From Clostridia bacterium (lineage in GTDB: Bacteria; Bacillota; Clostridia; TANB77; CAG-508): a stretch of DNA of 43,668 nucleotides. The translations under genes and the position numbers were made by a program. The stretch spans positions 1-43,668 of the forward strand of contig JAGBJN010000011.1 in the NCBI GenBank assembly GCA_017934475.1, given 5' to 3'. Shown here piece after piece: positions 22,575-32,072 of the stretch (its first letter is position 1; the number at the start of each line of letters is the position of its first letter). The notes under the pieces were generated by a model, which was not told the origin of the DNA, did not search any database, and worked only from the letters and a program-made list of their open reading frames with translations.

Positions 22575-23618
22575 TTATAAATTTGAATTAAAAATTGGTA
22601 TTGAGTAAATAAAAATAAAAGTATATATGCTTGCAATAATTCCATGTAAAACTTTTCCTATTAAATATGGTTTTATCGAAATGTTTGCCTTTGAGGTAAT
22701 ACTATAAACTTGAAGTAAAACAGAAAAACCTCCAAAGCCAAGTAGGAAAGATGAAAGTATTATATTATATGCAATATTTTTATATGGAGTATTTGAAATG
22801 ATATTTAGTCCATTTGTTACTTCTAATAATCCGGATAAAAAGCCAGTTGGAAAATCTAGTTTATTCATACCAAGTAGGTTAAACAATGGAAGAATAAAGG
22901 TACTAACAATAGGAAGTATCTTACTTTCATTTAAAATCGAAAGTATTACACTAAATAAAATAACAAAACCACCTATTAAAAGAATAGTTTTTATAGAATC
23001 TAGAATAGATTTGGAAAGTATTTCACCTAAATCTGAAAAAGAAATATTTTTAGTATATAAATAAGGTTTACTAGACTTGTATCCTAAGTTCTTATTATTT
23101 TTCCAAAATTTAAATAAAAAGCCAACTGTTAAACAAGATAATACATGAGTTATTAAAAGTAAAATACCAATTAAGTTATTTGAAAACATTGAAATACCAA
23201 CAGTTCCTAAAATAAAAAGAGGTCCGGAATTATTAGTAAAAGCAATTAATCTTTCACTTTCAATATCAGTTAATAAATTTTTTTCTTTTAAATCTGAAAC
23301 AATTTTTGCACCTGTGGGATAGCCACTAATTATACCCATGATAAGAGGAAAACTTCCAATTCCAGGTACATTAAAAAAAGGTCTCATTATAGGTTCTAAA
23401 AGCTTTCCAAATTTATATATGAGAGATGTATGTGATAAAAGATTAGTTGCAATAAAAAAAGGAAGTAGTGATGGTACAATATTATTTGCCCATAAAAGGA
23501 GTCCGATTTTGCTTGCATCTAAATTATCTTTAGAGAAGATAACAAGACCAATTGTAAATAAAAGTAATAGAAATGGAATTATATTTTTCTTTATTGATAT
23601 AAAAAAGTATTTACACAT
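22575..23618 (-). CDS. ylbJ: Sporulation integral membrane protein YlbJ
   Basis: 347 residues with about eight hydrophobic helices and the nucleoside-recognition (Gate) architecture: an N-terminal half with LWANNIVPSLLPFFIATNLL and the signature MGIISGYPTGAKIVSDL, and a C-terminal half repeating the theme (GLLEVTNGLN, LLGFGGFSVLLQVYSI). YlbJ is made in the mother cell under SigE in Bacillus and is needed for heat-resistant spores. The ATG at 23618 is chosen because GAGGTG lies 7 nt upstream; the frame extends three codons to a GTG within that site. With spoVM at 2189 it indicates a spore former. Confidence 0.93.
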   Translation of the reverse strand: MCKYFFISIKKNIIPFLLLLFTIGLVIFSKDNLDASKIGLLLWANNIVPSLLPFFIATNLLSHTSLIYKFGKLLEPIMRPFFNVPGIGSFPLIMGIISGYPTGAKIVSDLKEKNLLTDIESERLIAFTNNSGPLFILGTVGISMFSNNLIGILLLITHVLSCLTVGFLFKFWKNNKNLGYKSSKPYLYTKNISFSDLGEILSKSILDSIKTILLIGGFVILFSVILSILNESKILPIVSTFILPLFNLLGMNKLDFPTGFLSGLLEVTNGLNIISNTPYKNIAYNIILSSFLLGFGGFSVLLQVYSITSKANISIKPYLIGKVLHGIIASIYTFIFIYSIPIFNSNL

Positions 23619-23738
23619 AAAATGCACCTCATCATACTAATATGAAAACAAAAGAAAATTTATGAGACAAATACTTTTATTTTATAAAAAAATATAGTAT
23701 AATAGTAAAGATAAATAAAATAGGAGATGCTTTTAAAA

Positions 23739-26700
23739 ATGAATTTGCTTATTTCAAAGCTTTCAGAGCTTCCTAAGTTTCAAGAATATATAGGAAATAT
23801 AAAAGAAAAACAAGGTCCGGTATTAATATCGGGCTTATCTGACGTTGGAAAGATTGAATATATTTGGGCTACAAAGGAGAATATAGATAAGCCTATATGT
23901 GTTGTTACATATAACGAGATACAAGCAAGAAAAATAATTGATAATTTAAAATATTTTGCAAAAGATATGGATGATATTTTATACTTCCCTAAAAGAGAAA
24001 TACTTACTTATGACTATATTACGGAAAGTAAGGATTTACCTTATGAAAGAATAGATGTATTAAACAAAATAGAGAAGAAAAAAGCAAAATTTATAGTGAC
24101 AACAGTTGAAGCTCTTATGCAAAAAATGATTTCTAAAGAATCATTATATAAAAATAAATTGAATTTTGAAGTAGGAAAACAATACAATTTAGATGAAGTA
24201 AGAGAAAAGCTGGTACTACTAGGGTATGAAAGATGTGAACTTGTTGAAAATAAAGGACAGTTTAGTAGTAGAGGAGACATTTTAGATATTGCTATTTCTG
24301 AAAGTGAAGGTATTCGTATTGAGTTTTGGGGAGATGAAATAGATTCTATTAGGAAATTTTATATTTCTTCACAACGTTCTTTTGATATGACAAAAAAAGT
24401 TGAGATTTTACCTGCTCATGAATTCGTTTTGGAAAAAGATTTGAATGAAATTATAAAAAATATACAAAATGAATCAACAGATTTTGTATTAGATGTGGAA
24501 AACAGAATACCAGAAAAACAAAAGTCTGATTATAAAAATAAGATTAATGAAATAAAAGAAAAAGATATAGAAATAATGAATGAAGAAGGATTTATAAGTA
24601 AAATAGATAAATACTTTAATTATTTCTATGAAAAGCAAGAGACATTTCTTGATTATCTTGAAAATGATTATTTAATTGTTTATGATGAATTCTCAAAAAT
24701 AAACCAAAGGGAAGATAGTATTTTAATTGAAAATAGAAATTTAATAAAAACACTTATAGAAAAGGAAAAATACATTCCATGGACAATTCAAAATCTAGAA
24801 AAAATAGAATATAAAAATGATAAAAAACAAATAATATATTTGGAAAAACAAGATTTAAGTACAAACAATTTAGCAAACATAAAATTCGTATTTAATTATA
24901 GAGATGTTGGGTATCATAAGAGTGAAATTTCTATATTAATTGATGATATAAAAAGAGGATTAAAAAACAAAAAACAAATAGTTATTTTATCAGGAAATAA
25001 AGAAGAGACTGATAAATTTGCAAACTTATTACAAAACGAAGAAATAAGTTACGTTATTCAAGATTTAAATAATAGTTTAATTCAGGAAGTTCCTAGTAAT
25101 GCAGTAATACTTTCAAATGGAAGGTTAAGCCAGGGATTTGAATGTTATGACTTAAATTTAATAGTGATAACAGGAGAAGAACTATTTTCAGGAACAAGTA
25201 CAAAGAAAAGAAGAAAGTTAAGTCAAAGCTTTAAAGAGGGTGAAAAAGTTGTATTTGCAGACTTAGAAGCAGGAGACTACATTGTTCATAAAACACATGG
25301 AATAGGACAATTTATTGGAGTAAATACTTTAAAAGCAGATGGAATAATAAAAGACTATTTAAAACTTCGTTATAGAAATGATGATATTTTGTATATTCCT
25401 ACTAACGATTTAGACAACATTAGAAAATATATTGGAGGAGGAGAAGCGGCTCCAAAGATAAATAAACTAGGTGGTAAAGAGTGGGAAACAACAAAAGAAA
25501 AGGTTAGAAATAACTTAAGAGAAGTTGCAAAAGATTTAATTGAACTTTATGCTAAAAGACAAAAAATTAGAGGTTATGCTTTTTCAAAAGATACAGATTT
25601 CCAAAAACAATTTGAAGATAGTTTTGAATATAATGAAACAGAAGATCAGCTTCGTTCTATAGAAGAAACAAAAAAAGATATGGAACAAGAAAAACCAATG
25701 GATAGACTTCTATGTGGTGATGTTGGGTATGGTAAAACAGAAATAGCAATAAGGGCAGCATTTAAAGCAGTAATGGATCATAAACAAGTTGCATATTTAG
25801 TTCCAACAACAATACTTGCAGATCAACAATATGAAACATTTAAGGCAAGAATGGAAGACTTTGCTGTAAAAGTAGAATTATTAAATAGGTTTAGAACTAA
25901 AAAAGAACAGGAAGATATTATAAAAAAATTAAAACTTGGTGAAATTGATATTGTAATTGGTACACATAGACTACTTAGCCAAGATGTTGAATTTAAAGAC
26001 TTAGGACTTCTTATAATAGATGAAGAGCATAGATTTGGGGTAAAAGACAAAGAAAAAATAAAAAAATACAAAGCAAGTGTGGATGTACTTACAATGACTG
26101 CAACACCTATACCTAGAACACTTCACATGTCTATTGTTGGTGTTAGAGATATGTCTGTATTATATGAACCACCACAAAATAGAAGACCGGTTCAAACTTA
26201 TGTACTTGAATATGATGAAGAAGTCATTAGAGAAGCAATAACAAAAGAACTTGAAAGAAAAGGGCAAGTATTCTATTTATTTAATAGAGTAGATGGGATA
26301 GAAAAGAAAGCGTTAGAAATTGAAAATTTAGTGCCAGAAGCAAGAGTTGCATTTGCTCATGGACAAATGAGTGGAAATGAACTTGAAGAAATAATGATGG
26401 ATTTTATAAATGGAAAAACAGATGTTATAGTATGTACAACAATATTAGAATCTGGAATTGATATTCCAAATGCAAATACAATTATAGTTGAAAATGCAGA
26501 TAGATTAGGATTAGCACAATTATATCAAGTAAGAGGTAGAGTTGGAAGATCAGATAAACAAGCCTATGCATATATTACTTACAAAAGAGATAAAATGCTT
26601 ACAGAAGTTGCTGATAAAAGATTAAAAGCAATAAAAGAATTTACAGAGTTTGGTTCAGGCTTTAAAATTGCTATGAGAGACTTAGAGATAAGAGGTGCTG

Positions 26701-27272
26701 GAAGCTTGCTTGGAGAAATGCAATCAGGTCATATGGAACAAGTTGGATATGATACATACTGCAAACTACTAGATGAAGTATTAAAACAAATGCAAGGAAT
26801 TGAAGTAGTAGAAGAAAAAGATATTCAAATTGATTTACCTGTATCAAGCTATATTCCAGAAAACTATATAAAAAATGGAAGTCAAAAGATAGAAATATAC
26901 CAAGATATTGCACTTTGTAGAACAGAAGAAGATATTCAAAATGTTACAGATGAAATAATTGATAGATATGGTGAAATTCCAAAAGAAGCATTAAATCTTC
27001 TTGAGATTGCAAGAATAAAAAATTTAGCTAGAGAAGTTAATGTTATAAAAATGGCACAAAAAATGGATGGTATAGTATTTTTATTTGATAAAGATAAATT
27101 TGATATTGAAATAGTTAAGAAACTAGTTCTAAGATATGGAAGTAAAGTTCATTTTTCAAAAGGAATAGAACCATATATTACTTACAAAATTAAGAAAGAT
27201 TCAGATAGGATATTTTTAGATGAAATAAAAAATTTCTTAAATGAATGTAAATTAAATAAAGGGGAAGAGTAA
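23739..27272 (+). CDS. mfd: Transcription-repair coupling factor
   Basis: 1177 residues, full length. The N-terminal UvrB-like module begins ISGLSDVGKIEYIW and contains SSRGDILDI and EFWGDEIDSIR (to about 230), where UvrA docks. The RNA-polymerase-interacting domain is near 505-575 (AGDYIVHKTHGIGQFIGV). The RecG-like translocase carries Walker A CGDVGYGKTEIA near 657 and DEEH near 759, then TATPIPRTLHMS and RVGRSDKQAYAY. The TRCF C-terminal domain closes the protein. Mfd removes stalled polymerase at lesions and recruits UvrA. The start at 23739 is preferred because the ATG at 23727 abuts AGGAG. It overlaps the next gene by one base (TAATG). Confidence 0.97.
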   Translation: MNLLISKLSELPKFQEYIGNIKEKQGPVLISGLSDVGKIEYIWATKENIDKPICVVTYNEIQARKIIDNLKYFAKDMDDILYFPKREILTYDYITESKDLPYERIDVLNKIEKKKAKFIVTTVEALMQKMISKESLYKNKLNFEVGKQYNLDEVREKLVLLGYERCELVENKGQFSSRGDILDIAISESEGIRIEFWGDEIDSIRKFYISSQRSFDMTKKVEILPAHEFVLEKDLNEIIKNIQNESTDFVLDVENRIPEKQKSDYKNKINEIKEKDIEIMNEEGFISKIDKYFNYFYEKQETFLDYLENDYLIVYDEFSKINQREDSILIENRNLIKTLIEKEKYIPWTIQNLEKIEYKNDKKQIIYLEKQDLSTNNLANIKFVFNYRDVGYHKSEISILIDDIKRGLKNKKQIVILSGNKEETDKFANLLQNEEISYVIQDLNNSLIQEVPSNAVILSNGRLSQGFECYDLNLIVITGEELFSGTSTKKRRKLSQSFKEGEKVVFADLEAGDYIVHKTHGIGQFIGVNTLKADGIIKDYLKLRYRNDDILYIPTNDLDNIRKYIGGGEAAPKINKLGGKEWETTKEKVRNNLREVAKDLIELYAKRQKIRGYAFSKDTDFQKQFEDSFEYNETEDQLRSIEETKKDMEQEKPMDRLLCGDVGYGKTEIAIRAAFKAVMDHKQVAYLVPTTILADQQYETFKARMEDFAVKVELLNRFRTKKEQEDIIKKLKLGEIDIVIGTHRLLSQDVEFKDLGLLIIDEEHRFGVKDKEKIKKYKASVDVLTMTATPIPRTLHMSIVGVRDMSVLYEPPQNRRPVQTYVLEYDEEVIREAITKELERKGQVFYLFNRVDGIEKKALEIENLVPEARVAFAHGQMSGNELEEIMMDFINGKTDVIVCTTILESGIDIPNANTIIVENADRLGLAQLYQVRGRVGRSDKQAYAYITYKRDKMLTEVADKRLKAIKEFTEFGSGFKIAMRDLEIRGAGSLLGEMQSGHMEQVGYDTYCKLLDEVLKQMQGIEVVEEKDIQIDLPVSSYIPENYIKNGSQKIEIYQDIALCRTEEDIQNVTDEIIDRYGEIPKEALNLLEIARIKNLAREVNVIKMAQKMDGIVFLFDKDKFDIEIVKKLVLRYGSKVHFSKGIEPYITYKIKKDSDRIFLDEIKNFLNECKLNKGEE

Positions 27273-28051
27273 TGCAAGTTATTACAAGTAAAGATAATGA
27301 AATTATTAAAAACATAAAGAAACTTAAAGATAAGAAATATAGAGATGAGGAAAATAAATTCATTGTAGAAGGAATAAAAATGGTTAAAGAAGCCATCATA
27401 GAAAATGCAAAAATAGATAAAATAGTTGTATGTGAAGATTGTGTTAATGATGGAACGATTGAAAAAGAACTTTTATATGAGATTGCTAAATACAACTGTA
27501 TTTATGTATCTGAAAAAGTATTTGATAGTATTACAGATGTAAATAATCCTCAAGGAATTTTAGCTGTAATAAATAAAAATAATGAAGAAACTATTTCATA
27601 TGATGAAGATGTAATACTTGTACTAGATGGAATTCAAGACCCTGGAAATTTAGGAACAATTATAAGAACATTGGATAGTGTAAATTTAAAGCAAATTGTA
27701 TTATCTGAAAATACAGCAGATCCATATAATCCAAAAGTGGTTCGTTCTACTATGGGAGCAATATATAGAGTAAATCTTATAAGGAGTAAAAACATAATTG
27801 AAACTTTGAAGGAAATCAAGAAAAATAAGTACCAAATTGCAGTTACATCACTAGATACAGATAAAAGTATATATGATGTAGACTTTAGTAAAAAAGTAAT
27901 AGTAATTGGAAATGAAGCAAATGGTGTTTCAAAAGAAGTACAAGATTTATCAGAAGTAAAAATGAAAATACCAATGCTAGGTAAAACAGAGAGCTTAAAT
28001 GCTGCGGTAGCTACAGGAATTATCTTATACGAATATGTTAGAAGAAAATAA
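27272..28051 (+). CDS. TrmH/SpoU-family RNA 2'-O-methyltransferase
   Basis: 259 residues. The N-terminal L30e-like substrate-binding domain starts VITSKDNEIIKNIKKLKDKKYRDEENKFIVEGIKMV. The SPOUT catalytic domain has motif 1 LDGIQDPGNLGTIIRT (about 118), motif 2 VIGNEANGVSKEV (about 211) and motif 3 IPMLGKTESLNAAVATGIILYE, which form the trefoil-knot SAM site. It methylates a ribose in rRNA or tRNA. Whether it is the RlmB-type (G2251 of 23S rRNA) or the RNMTL/TsnR branch cannot be decided here, so no symbol is given. Translationally coupled to mfd. Confidence 0.93.
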   Translation: MQVITSKDNEIIKNIKKLKDKKYRDEENKFIVEGIKMVKEAIIENAKIDKIVVCEDCVNDGTIEKELLYEIAKYNCIYVSEKVFDSITDVNNPQGILAVINKNNEETISYDEDVILVLDGIQDPGNLGTIIRTLDSVNLKQIVLSENTADPYNPKVVRSTMGAIYRVNLIRSKNIIETLKEIKKNKYQIAVTSLDTDKSIYDVDFSKKVIVIGNEANGVSKEVQDLSEVKMKIPMLGKTESLNAAVATGIILYEYVRRK

Positions 28052-28057
28052 AAAGAA

Positions 28058-28086
28058 AAAAAGAGTTCAAAAATTGAACTCTTTTT
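28058..28086. terminator. Bidirectional terminator methyltransferase / yvcK
   Basis: 13-bp perfect stem (28058-28070 with 28074-28086), loop AAA. Confidence 0.92.
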
Positions 28087-28087
28087 A

Positions 28088-29038
28088 TTATCTCATTAAA
28101 TATGAAAATATAATTGAACTTAATTTTAGACTATCATGTCTTATTGTTCCATCAGCAGTTGTAAGTAAATCATCTTCTAATAATTCATAGTTTTTACCTA
28201 TAATATTTTGATAATCTATTTCAACTGGAGATTTGTATTCTTCATCAGCATACTTATCTAATATTTCTTGATCTAGTTTTGAGTTAGTGGCTATAACAAC
28301 ATCAATTTCATCTTTTCCAAGATAATTTTCAATTGCATTAACATGGTCATTAACTGTAAAGTTATCTGTTTCGCCAGGTTGTGTCATTGCATTACAAATA
28401 TACATTACATTTGCTTTTGATTTTTTTATTGCATCAACAACGTCAGGACAAATCAAATGTGGCATAAGGCTAGTATATAAACTACCCATACTAAGTATTA
28501 TTAAATCTGCTTCTGCTATTTTCTCAAAAACTTCAGGACAAACATGAGGATTTTCTTTATAGAAAATTCTTTTATATTGTTTATTTGCCTGAGGAATACT
28601 TTCTTCACCTTCTATTATTTCACCATCAACAGTTTCACCCATTAAAGTTAATGAGTCTTCTGAAAGAGGTAAAACAGTGTGCTCAACATGAAGTAATTTA
28701 CTCATATATTCAATACTTGTTTTAAAACTATTTGTTTCTTTAAGTAGGGAAGTAAGAAGTAAATTTCCAAGTGCATGACCATTTAAATCGCTATATGTAG
28801 ATAATCTATATTCCATAATATCTTTTATCTCATCAGGAAGAGTAGATAAACTACTTAATACGTGTCTAACATCTCCAACTGCTGGAGTTGAAAATTCTTT
28901 TCTAAGTCTTCCTGTACTACTACCATTATCAGAAACAGTGATAACAGCAGTTATATCAATTGGAAAATACTTTAATCCTCTAAGTACGCTAGAAGTACCA
29001 GTACCTCCACCTAAAATTACAATTTTCTTTCTTTTCAT
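28088..29038 (-). CDS. yvcK: YvcK/CofD-like gluconeogenesis factor
   Basis: 316 residues of the UPF0052/CofD-like fold. The phosphate-binding start VILGGGTGTSSVLRGLK is followed by VITVSDNGSSTGRLRKEFSTPAVGDVRHVLSSLS, and MGSLYTSLMPHL and CNAMTQPGETDNF complete the family pattern. YvcK binds UDP-sugars and is needed for growth on gluconeogenic carbon and for normal cell shape and wall synthesis. AGGAGG is 10 nt before the ATG. In most Firmicutes it lies in rapZ-yvcK-whiA; here it stands alone beside mfd, so the cluster has broken up. Confidence 0.95.
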   Translation of the reverse strand: MKRKKIVILGGGTGTSSVLRGLKYFPIDITAVITVSDNGSSTGRLRKEFSTPAVGDVRHVLSSLSTLPDEIKDIMEYRLSTYSDLNGHALGNLLLTSLLKETNSFKTSIEYMSKLLHVEHTVLPLSEDSLTLMGETVDGEIIEGEESIPQANKQYKRIFYKENPHVCPEVFEKIAEADLIILSMGSLYTSLMPHLICPDVVDAIKKSKANVMYICNAMTQPGETDNFTVNDHVNAIENYLGKDEIDVVIATNSKLDQEILDKYADEEYKSPVEIDYQNIIGKNYELLEDDLLTTADGTIRHDSLKLSSIIFSYLMR

Positions 29039-29116
29039 AAAATGTATTCCTCCTATAACATTTATATGTTTACAGCGTAATTATATAATATTATTTTAAA
29101 ATTGTTTATATTTTTA

Positions 29117-29145
29117 TTGAAAAAAATTTTTAGAAATGATATAAT
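29117..29145 (+). promoter_or_regulatory. Extended -10 promoter of the RhuM-Fic gene
   Basis: TTGAAA, 17 nt, TGATATAAT with TATAAT at 29140-29145. Confidence 0.82.
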
Positions 29146-29147
29146 GC

Positions 29148-29159
29148 AAACATAAGTTC
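29148..29159 (+). promoter_or_regulatory. LexA-like box
   Basis: AAACATAAGTTC: differs from the box at 20833 only in the first base, and has exactly the same position relative to the -10. Confidence 0.65.
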
Positions 29160-29236
29160 ATATGCAAAATTATTTGTAGTTTAAAATGTAGTAATAAAAT
29201 GTAGTAAGAACTAATCTTTATAAAGGAGGAGTTCTT
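29160..29236 (+). promoter_or_regulatory. Structured leader, copy B (shared with 20845-20922)
   Basis: AAGAACT (29206-29212) pairs with AGTTCTT directly before the ATG (29230-29236), enclosing AAAGGAGG. Compared with copy A, two of the seven pairs change (A-U to G-U and A-U to U-G-type wobble) but pairing is kept. Confidence 0.62.
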
Positions 29237-30175
29237 ATGGAAGAAGAGAACAAATTAATTTCATTTGAAAACGAAGGATTAAAATTAGAAGTTAGCATGA
29301 AAGATGAGACTGTATGGCTAACTTCTAATCAAATGTCAAATTTATTTGGCAAAAACCAAAATACTATTAATGAGCACATTAATAACATATTTAAAGAAGG
29401 AGAATTGGATGAAAAAACTTCTACCGGAATTTCCGGTAAAAGTACCGGAGGAAGAAAACCAAAAATATATAATCTAGATGTTATAATATCTGTTGGTTAT
29501 AGAGTTAAATCAAAAAATGGTATAATATTCAGAAAATGGGCTAACAAAGTATTAAAAGATTACTTAATACAAGGATATGCAATAAATCAAAAGAGGCTAG
29601 AATATTTAGAAAAAACAATAAAACTAATAGATATTGCAAACAGAATGGATGAACGCTTAGAAGCCAGCGATGCAAAAGAAGTATTAAAAGTTATAGGAAA
29701 ATATACCAAAGCATTAGACTTATTAGATGATTATGACCATAGAACTGTAAAGAAAATAAAAGGTAATATTGATGATAGAAAAATAGAATATGATGAATGT
29801 CTAAACATAATAAATACACTTAGATTTAATGAAGAGAGTAAATTATTTGCAGTTGAAAGGGACATGGGACTAAAATCTATAATAGGCAATATTTACCAAA
29901 CTTTTGGAAAAGAGGATTTATATAAAAGTGTTGAAGAAAAGGCTGCTAATTTTTTATATTTAATAGTGAAAAATCATGTTTTTGTAGATGGAAATAAAAG
30001 AATAGCTGCAACGATGTTTATATATTTTCTGAATTTTTATAGCATATTATATAAAGATGGAAGACAAGTAATAGATAATAACACACTTACAGCATTGACT
30101 CTTTTAATAGCAGAGTCGAATCCTAAAGAAAAAGAGATATTAGTAGATTTAGTTACTAATTTTCTTAGTAATTAG
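29237..30175 (+). CDS. RhuM-Fic/Doc fusion protein, probably SOS-regulated
   Basis: 312 residues. The N-terminal ~110 residues are a RhuM domain: VWLTSNQMSNLFGKNQNTINEHI, a helix-turn-helix-like segment, then YNLDVIISVGYRVKSKNGIIFRKWANKVLKDY. The C-terminal ~150 residues are a Fic/Doc domain with H247-V-F-V-D-G-N-K-R, the HPFx(D/E)GN(K)R motif with Val for Pro; the NKR form is that of Doc-like members. Fic domains transfer AMP or phosphate to proteins such as EF-Tu or gyrase. No separate antitoxin gene is adjacent, so control may lie in the RhuM half or in expression. The promoter and leader match those at 20802-20922. Confidence 0.88.
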   Translation: MEEENKLISFENEGLKLEVSMKDETVWLTSNQMSNLFGKNQNTINEHINNIFKEGELDEKTSTGISGKSTGGRKPKIYNLDVIISVGYRVKSKNGIIFRKWANKVLKDYLIQGYAINQKRLEYLEKTIKLIDIANRMDERLEASDAKEVLKVIGKYTKALDLLDDYDHRTVKKIKGNIDDRKIEYDECLNIINTLRFNEESKLFAVERDMGLKSIIGNIYQTFGKEDLYKSVEEKAANFLYLIVKNHVFVDGNKRIAATMFIYFLNFYSILYKDGRQVIDNNTLTALTLLIAESNPKEKEILVDLVTNFLSN

Positions 30176-30205
30176 AAATATTTATTATATATACATACAA
30201 ACTAC

Positions 30206-30234
30206 TAGACATTCGGCAAATAAAGGACTATAAT
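30206..30234 (+). promoter_or_regulatory. Promoter of aspS
   Basis: TAGACA, 17 nt, TATAAT. Confidence 0.75.
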
Positions 30235-30269
30235 ATAGAAGATATAATTTAAGAGAGGTGACAGAATTT

Positions 30270-32036
30270 ATGAATAATGAATACAGAAATCATACATGCG
30301 GAGAATTAAATATTAAAAATGTAGGAGAAGAGGTTAGACTTGCAGGTTGGGTACAAAGAATTAGAAATCTAGGGTCAATGAAGTTTATTGATTTAAGAGA
30401 TGAAGATGGAATTACTCAAATTGTTTTAAATGATAACGAAGAATTAAATAAAGTTGCAGATGAATTAGTAACAGAATGTGTTATATCAGTCAAGGGAAAT
30501 GTATTAGAACGTTCAAACAAGAATATGAAAATTCCTACTGGTGAAATAGAAATTGAAGCAAAAGAAATAACTATATTAGGTAAATGTAAAAATGTTTTAC
30601 CTTTTGAAGTTAATTCAGAAAAAGCAGATATATCTCAAGTAAAAGAAGATTTAAGATTAGAATATAGATTCTTAGATTTAAGAAATGATACATTACACAA
30701 AAATATTTTATTACGTTCAAAAGTATTAAAATTCTTAAGAGATAAAATGGATGAGATGGGATTTGCAGAAATACAAACACCAATACTTGCAAATTCATCA
30801 CCAGAAGGAGCAAGAGACTTTTTAGTACCAAGTAGATTACACCCAGGTGAATTTTATGCACTTCCACAAGCACCACAACAATTTAAACAATTACTTATGG
30901 TATCAGGATTTAATAAATATTTCCAAATAGCACCATGTTTTAGAGATGAGGATCCACGTGCAGATAGAGCACCAGGAGAATTTTACCAACTAGACTTTGA
31001 AATGGCTTTTTCAACACAAGAAGAAGTATTAGGAGTATTAGAAGAAATATTTGTATCAACATTTAAACATTTTACAAACTGGAAAGTAGATGAAGCACCA
31101 TTTATAAGAATTCCTTATAAAGAAGCTATGGAAAAATATGGCTCAGATAAACCAGACCTAAGAAATCCACTTATTATACAAGATGTTAGTGAATTATTTA
31201 AGGAATCTGAATTTATGGCATTTAAAGGAAAAATAGTAAAAGCAATTGTTGTAAAAAATGGGGCAGAACAAGGAAGAAAATTCTTTGATTCAATGACTGA
31301 TTTTGCAAAAGTAGAAGTTGGAGCAGAAGGACTTGGATGGGTTAAAATCACAGATGAAGGTTATACTGGAGGAATTGCAAAATTTGTTACAGAAGATGTA
31401 CAAAAAGGACTAGGAGAAATTGGAGCAACATTAGGAGATAGCATATTCTTTATGGCAAGTGATAAACTAGAGACAGTTCAAAAAATTGCAGGAGCAATAA
31501 GAATTGAACTTGGAAATAGATTAGATTTACTTGAAAAAGATACATATAGATTCTGCTTTATAGTAGATTTCCCAATGTATGAATTTAATGAAGAAGAAGG
31601 AAAAGTTGATTTCAACCATAACCCATTCTCAATGCCTCAAGGTGGATTAGAAGCACTAAATACAAAAGATCCATTAGATATATATGCATTCCAATATGAT
31701 GCAGTATGTAATGGATATGAAATGGCATCTGGAGGAGTTAGAAATCATAATCCTGAAATAATGGTTAAAGCATTTGAAATTGCAGGATATGATGAAAAAG
31801 AAGTTGAGACGAGATTTGGAGCATTATATAATGCATTCCAATACGGTACTCCACCACATGCAGGTGCTGCTCCTGGAGTAGATAGAATGATAATGTTACT
31901 TACAAACAATCCTAATATTAGAGAAGTAATAGCATTCCCTAAAAATAAAAAAGCAAGAGATGTTTTAATGAATGCACCAAGTAAAGTAACGGATATTCAA
32001 TTAAAAGAAGATCATATAAAAATAGTAGAAGAGTAA
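30270..32036 (+). CDS. aspS: Aspartyl-tRNA synthetase, bacterial type
   Basis: 588 residues, normal length. The N-terminal anticodon-binding OB domain (RLAGWVQRIRNLGSMKFIDLRDEDG) leads to the class II core: motif 1 around FLRDKMDEMGFAEIQTPIL, the flipping region SSPEGARDFLVP, motif 2 FRDEDPRADRAPGEF and motif 3 GAAPGVDRMIMLL. The GAD insertion sits between motifs 2 and 3. AGAGGTG is followed by the ATG at 30270; a GTG four codons upstream lies in the ribosome site. Whether it is discriminating or also charges tRNA-Asn cannot be told. The leader is too short for a T-box. Confidence 0.96.
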   Translation: MNNEYRNHTCGELNIKNVGEEVRLAGWVQRIRNLGSMKFIDLRDEDGITQIVLNDNEELNKVADELVTECVISVKGNVLERSNKNMKIPTGEIEIEAKEITILGKCKNVLPFEVNSEKADISQVKEDLRLEYRFLDLRNDTLHKNILLRSKVLKFLRDKMDEMGFAEIQTPILANSSPEGARDFLVPSRLHPGEFYALPQAPQQFKQLLMVSGFNKYFQIAPCFRDEDPRADRAPGEFYQLDFEMAFSTQEEVLGVLEEIFVSTFKHFTNWKVDEAPFIRIPYKEAMEKYGSDKPDLRNPLIIQDVSELFKESEFMAFKGKIVKAIVVKNGAEQGRKFFDSMTDFAKVEVGAEGLGWVKITDEGYTGGIAKFVTEDVQKGLGEIGATLGDSIFFMASDKLETVQKIAGAIRIELGNRLDLLEKDTYRFCFIVDFPMYEFNEEEGKVDFNHNPFSMPQGGLEALNTKDPLDIYAFQYDAVCNGYEMASGGVRNHNPEIMVKAFEIAGYDEKEVETRFGALYNAFQYGTPPHAGAAPGVDRMIMLLTNNPNIREVIAFPKNKKARDVLMNAPSKVTDIQLKEDHIKIVEE

Positions 32037-32040
32037 TATA

Positions 32041-32069
32041 AGAAGCTATGCAAAAAATGCATAGCTTCT
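32041..32069. terminator. Hairpin between aspS and the convergent small gene
   Basis: 12-bp perfect stem AGAAGCTATGCA/TGCATAGCTTCT, loop of five A; T-tracts weak on both sides. Confidence 0.7.
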
Positions 32070-32072
32070 ATT

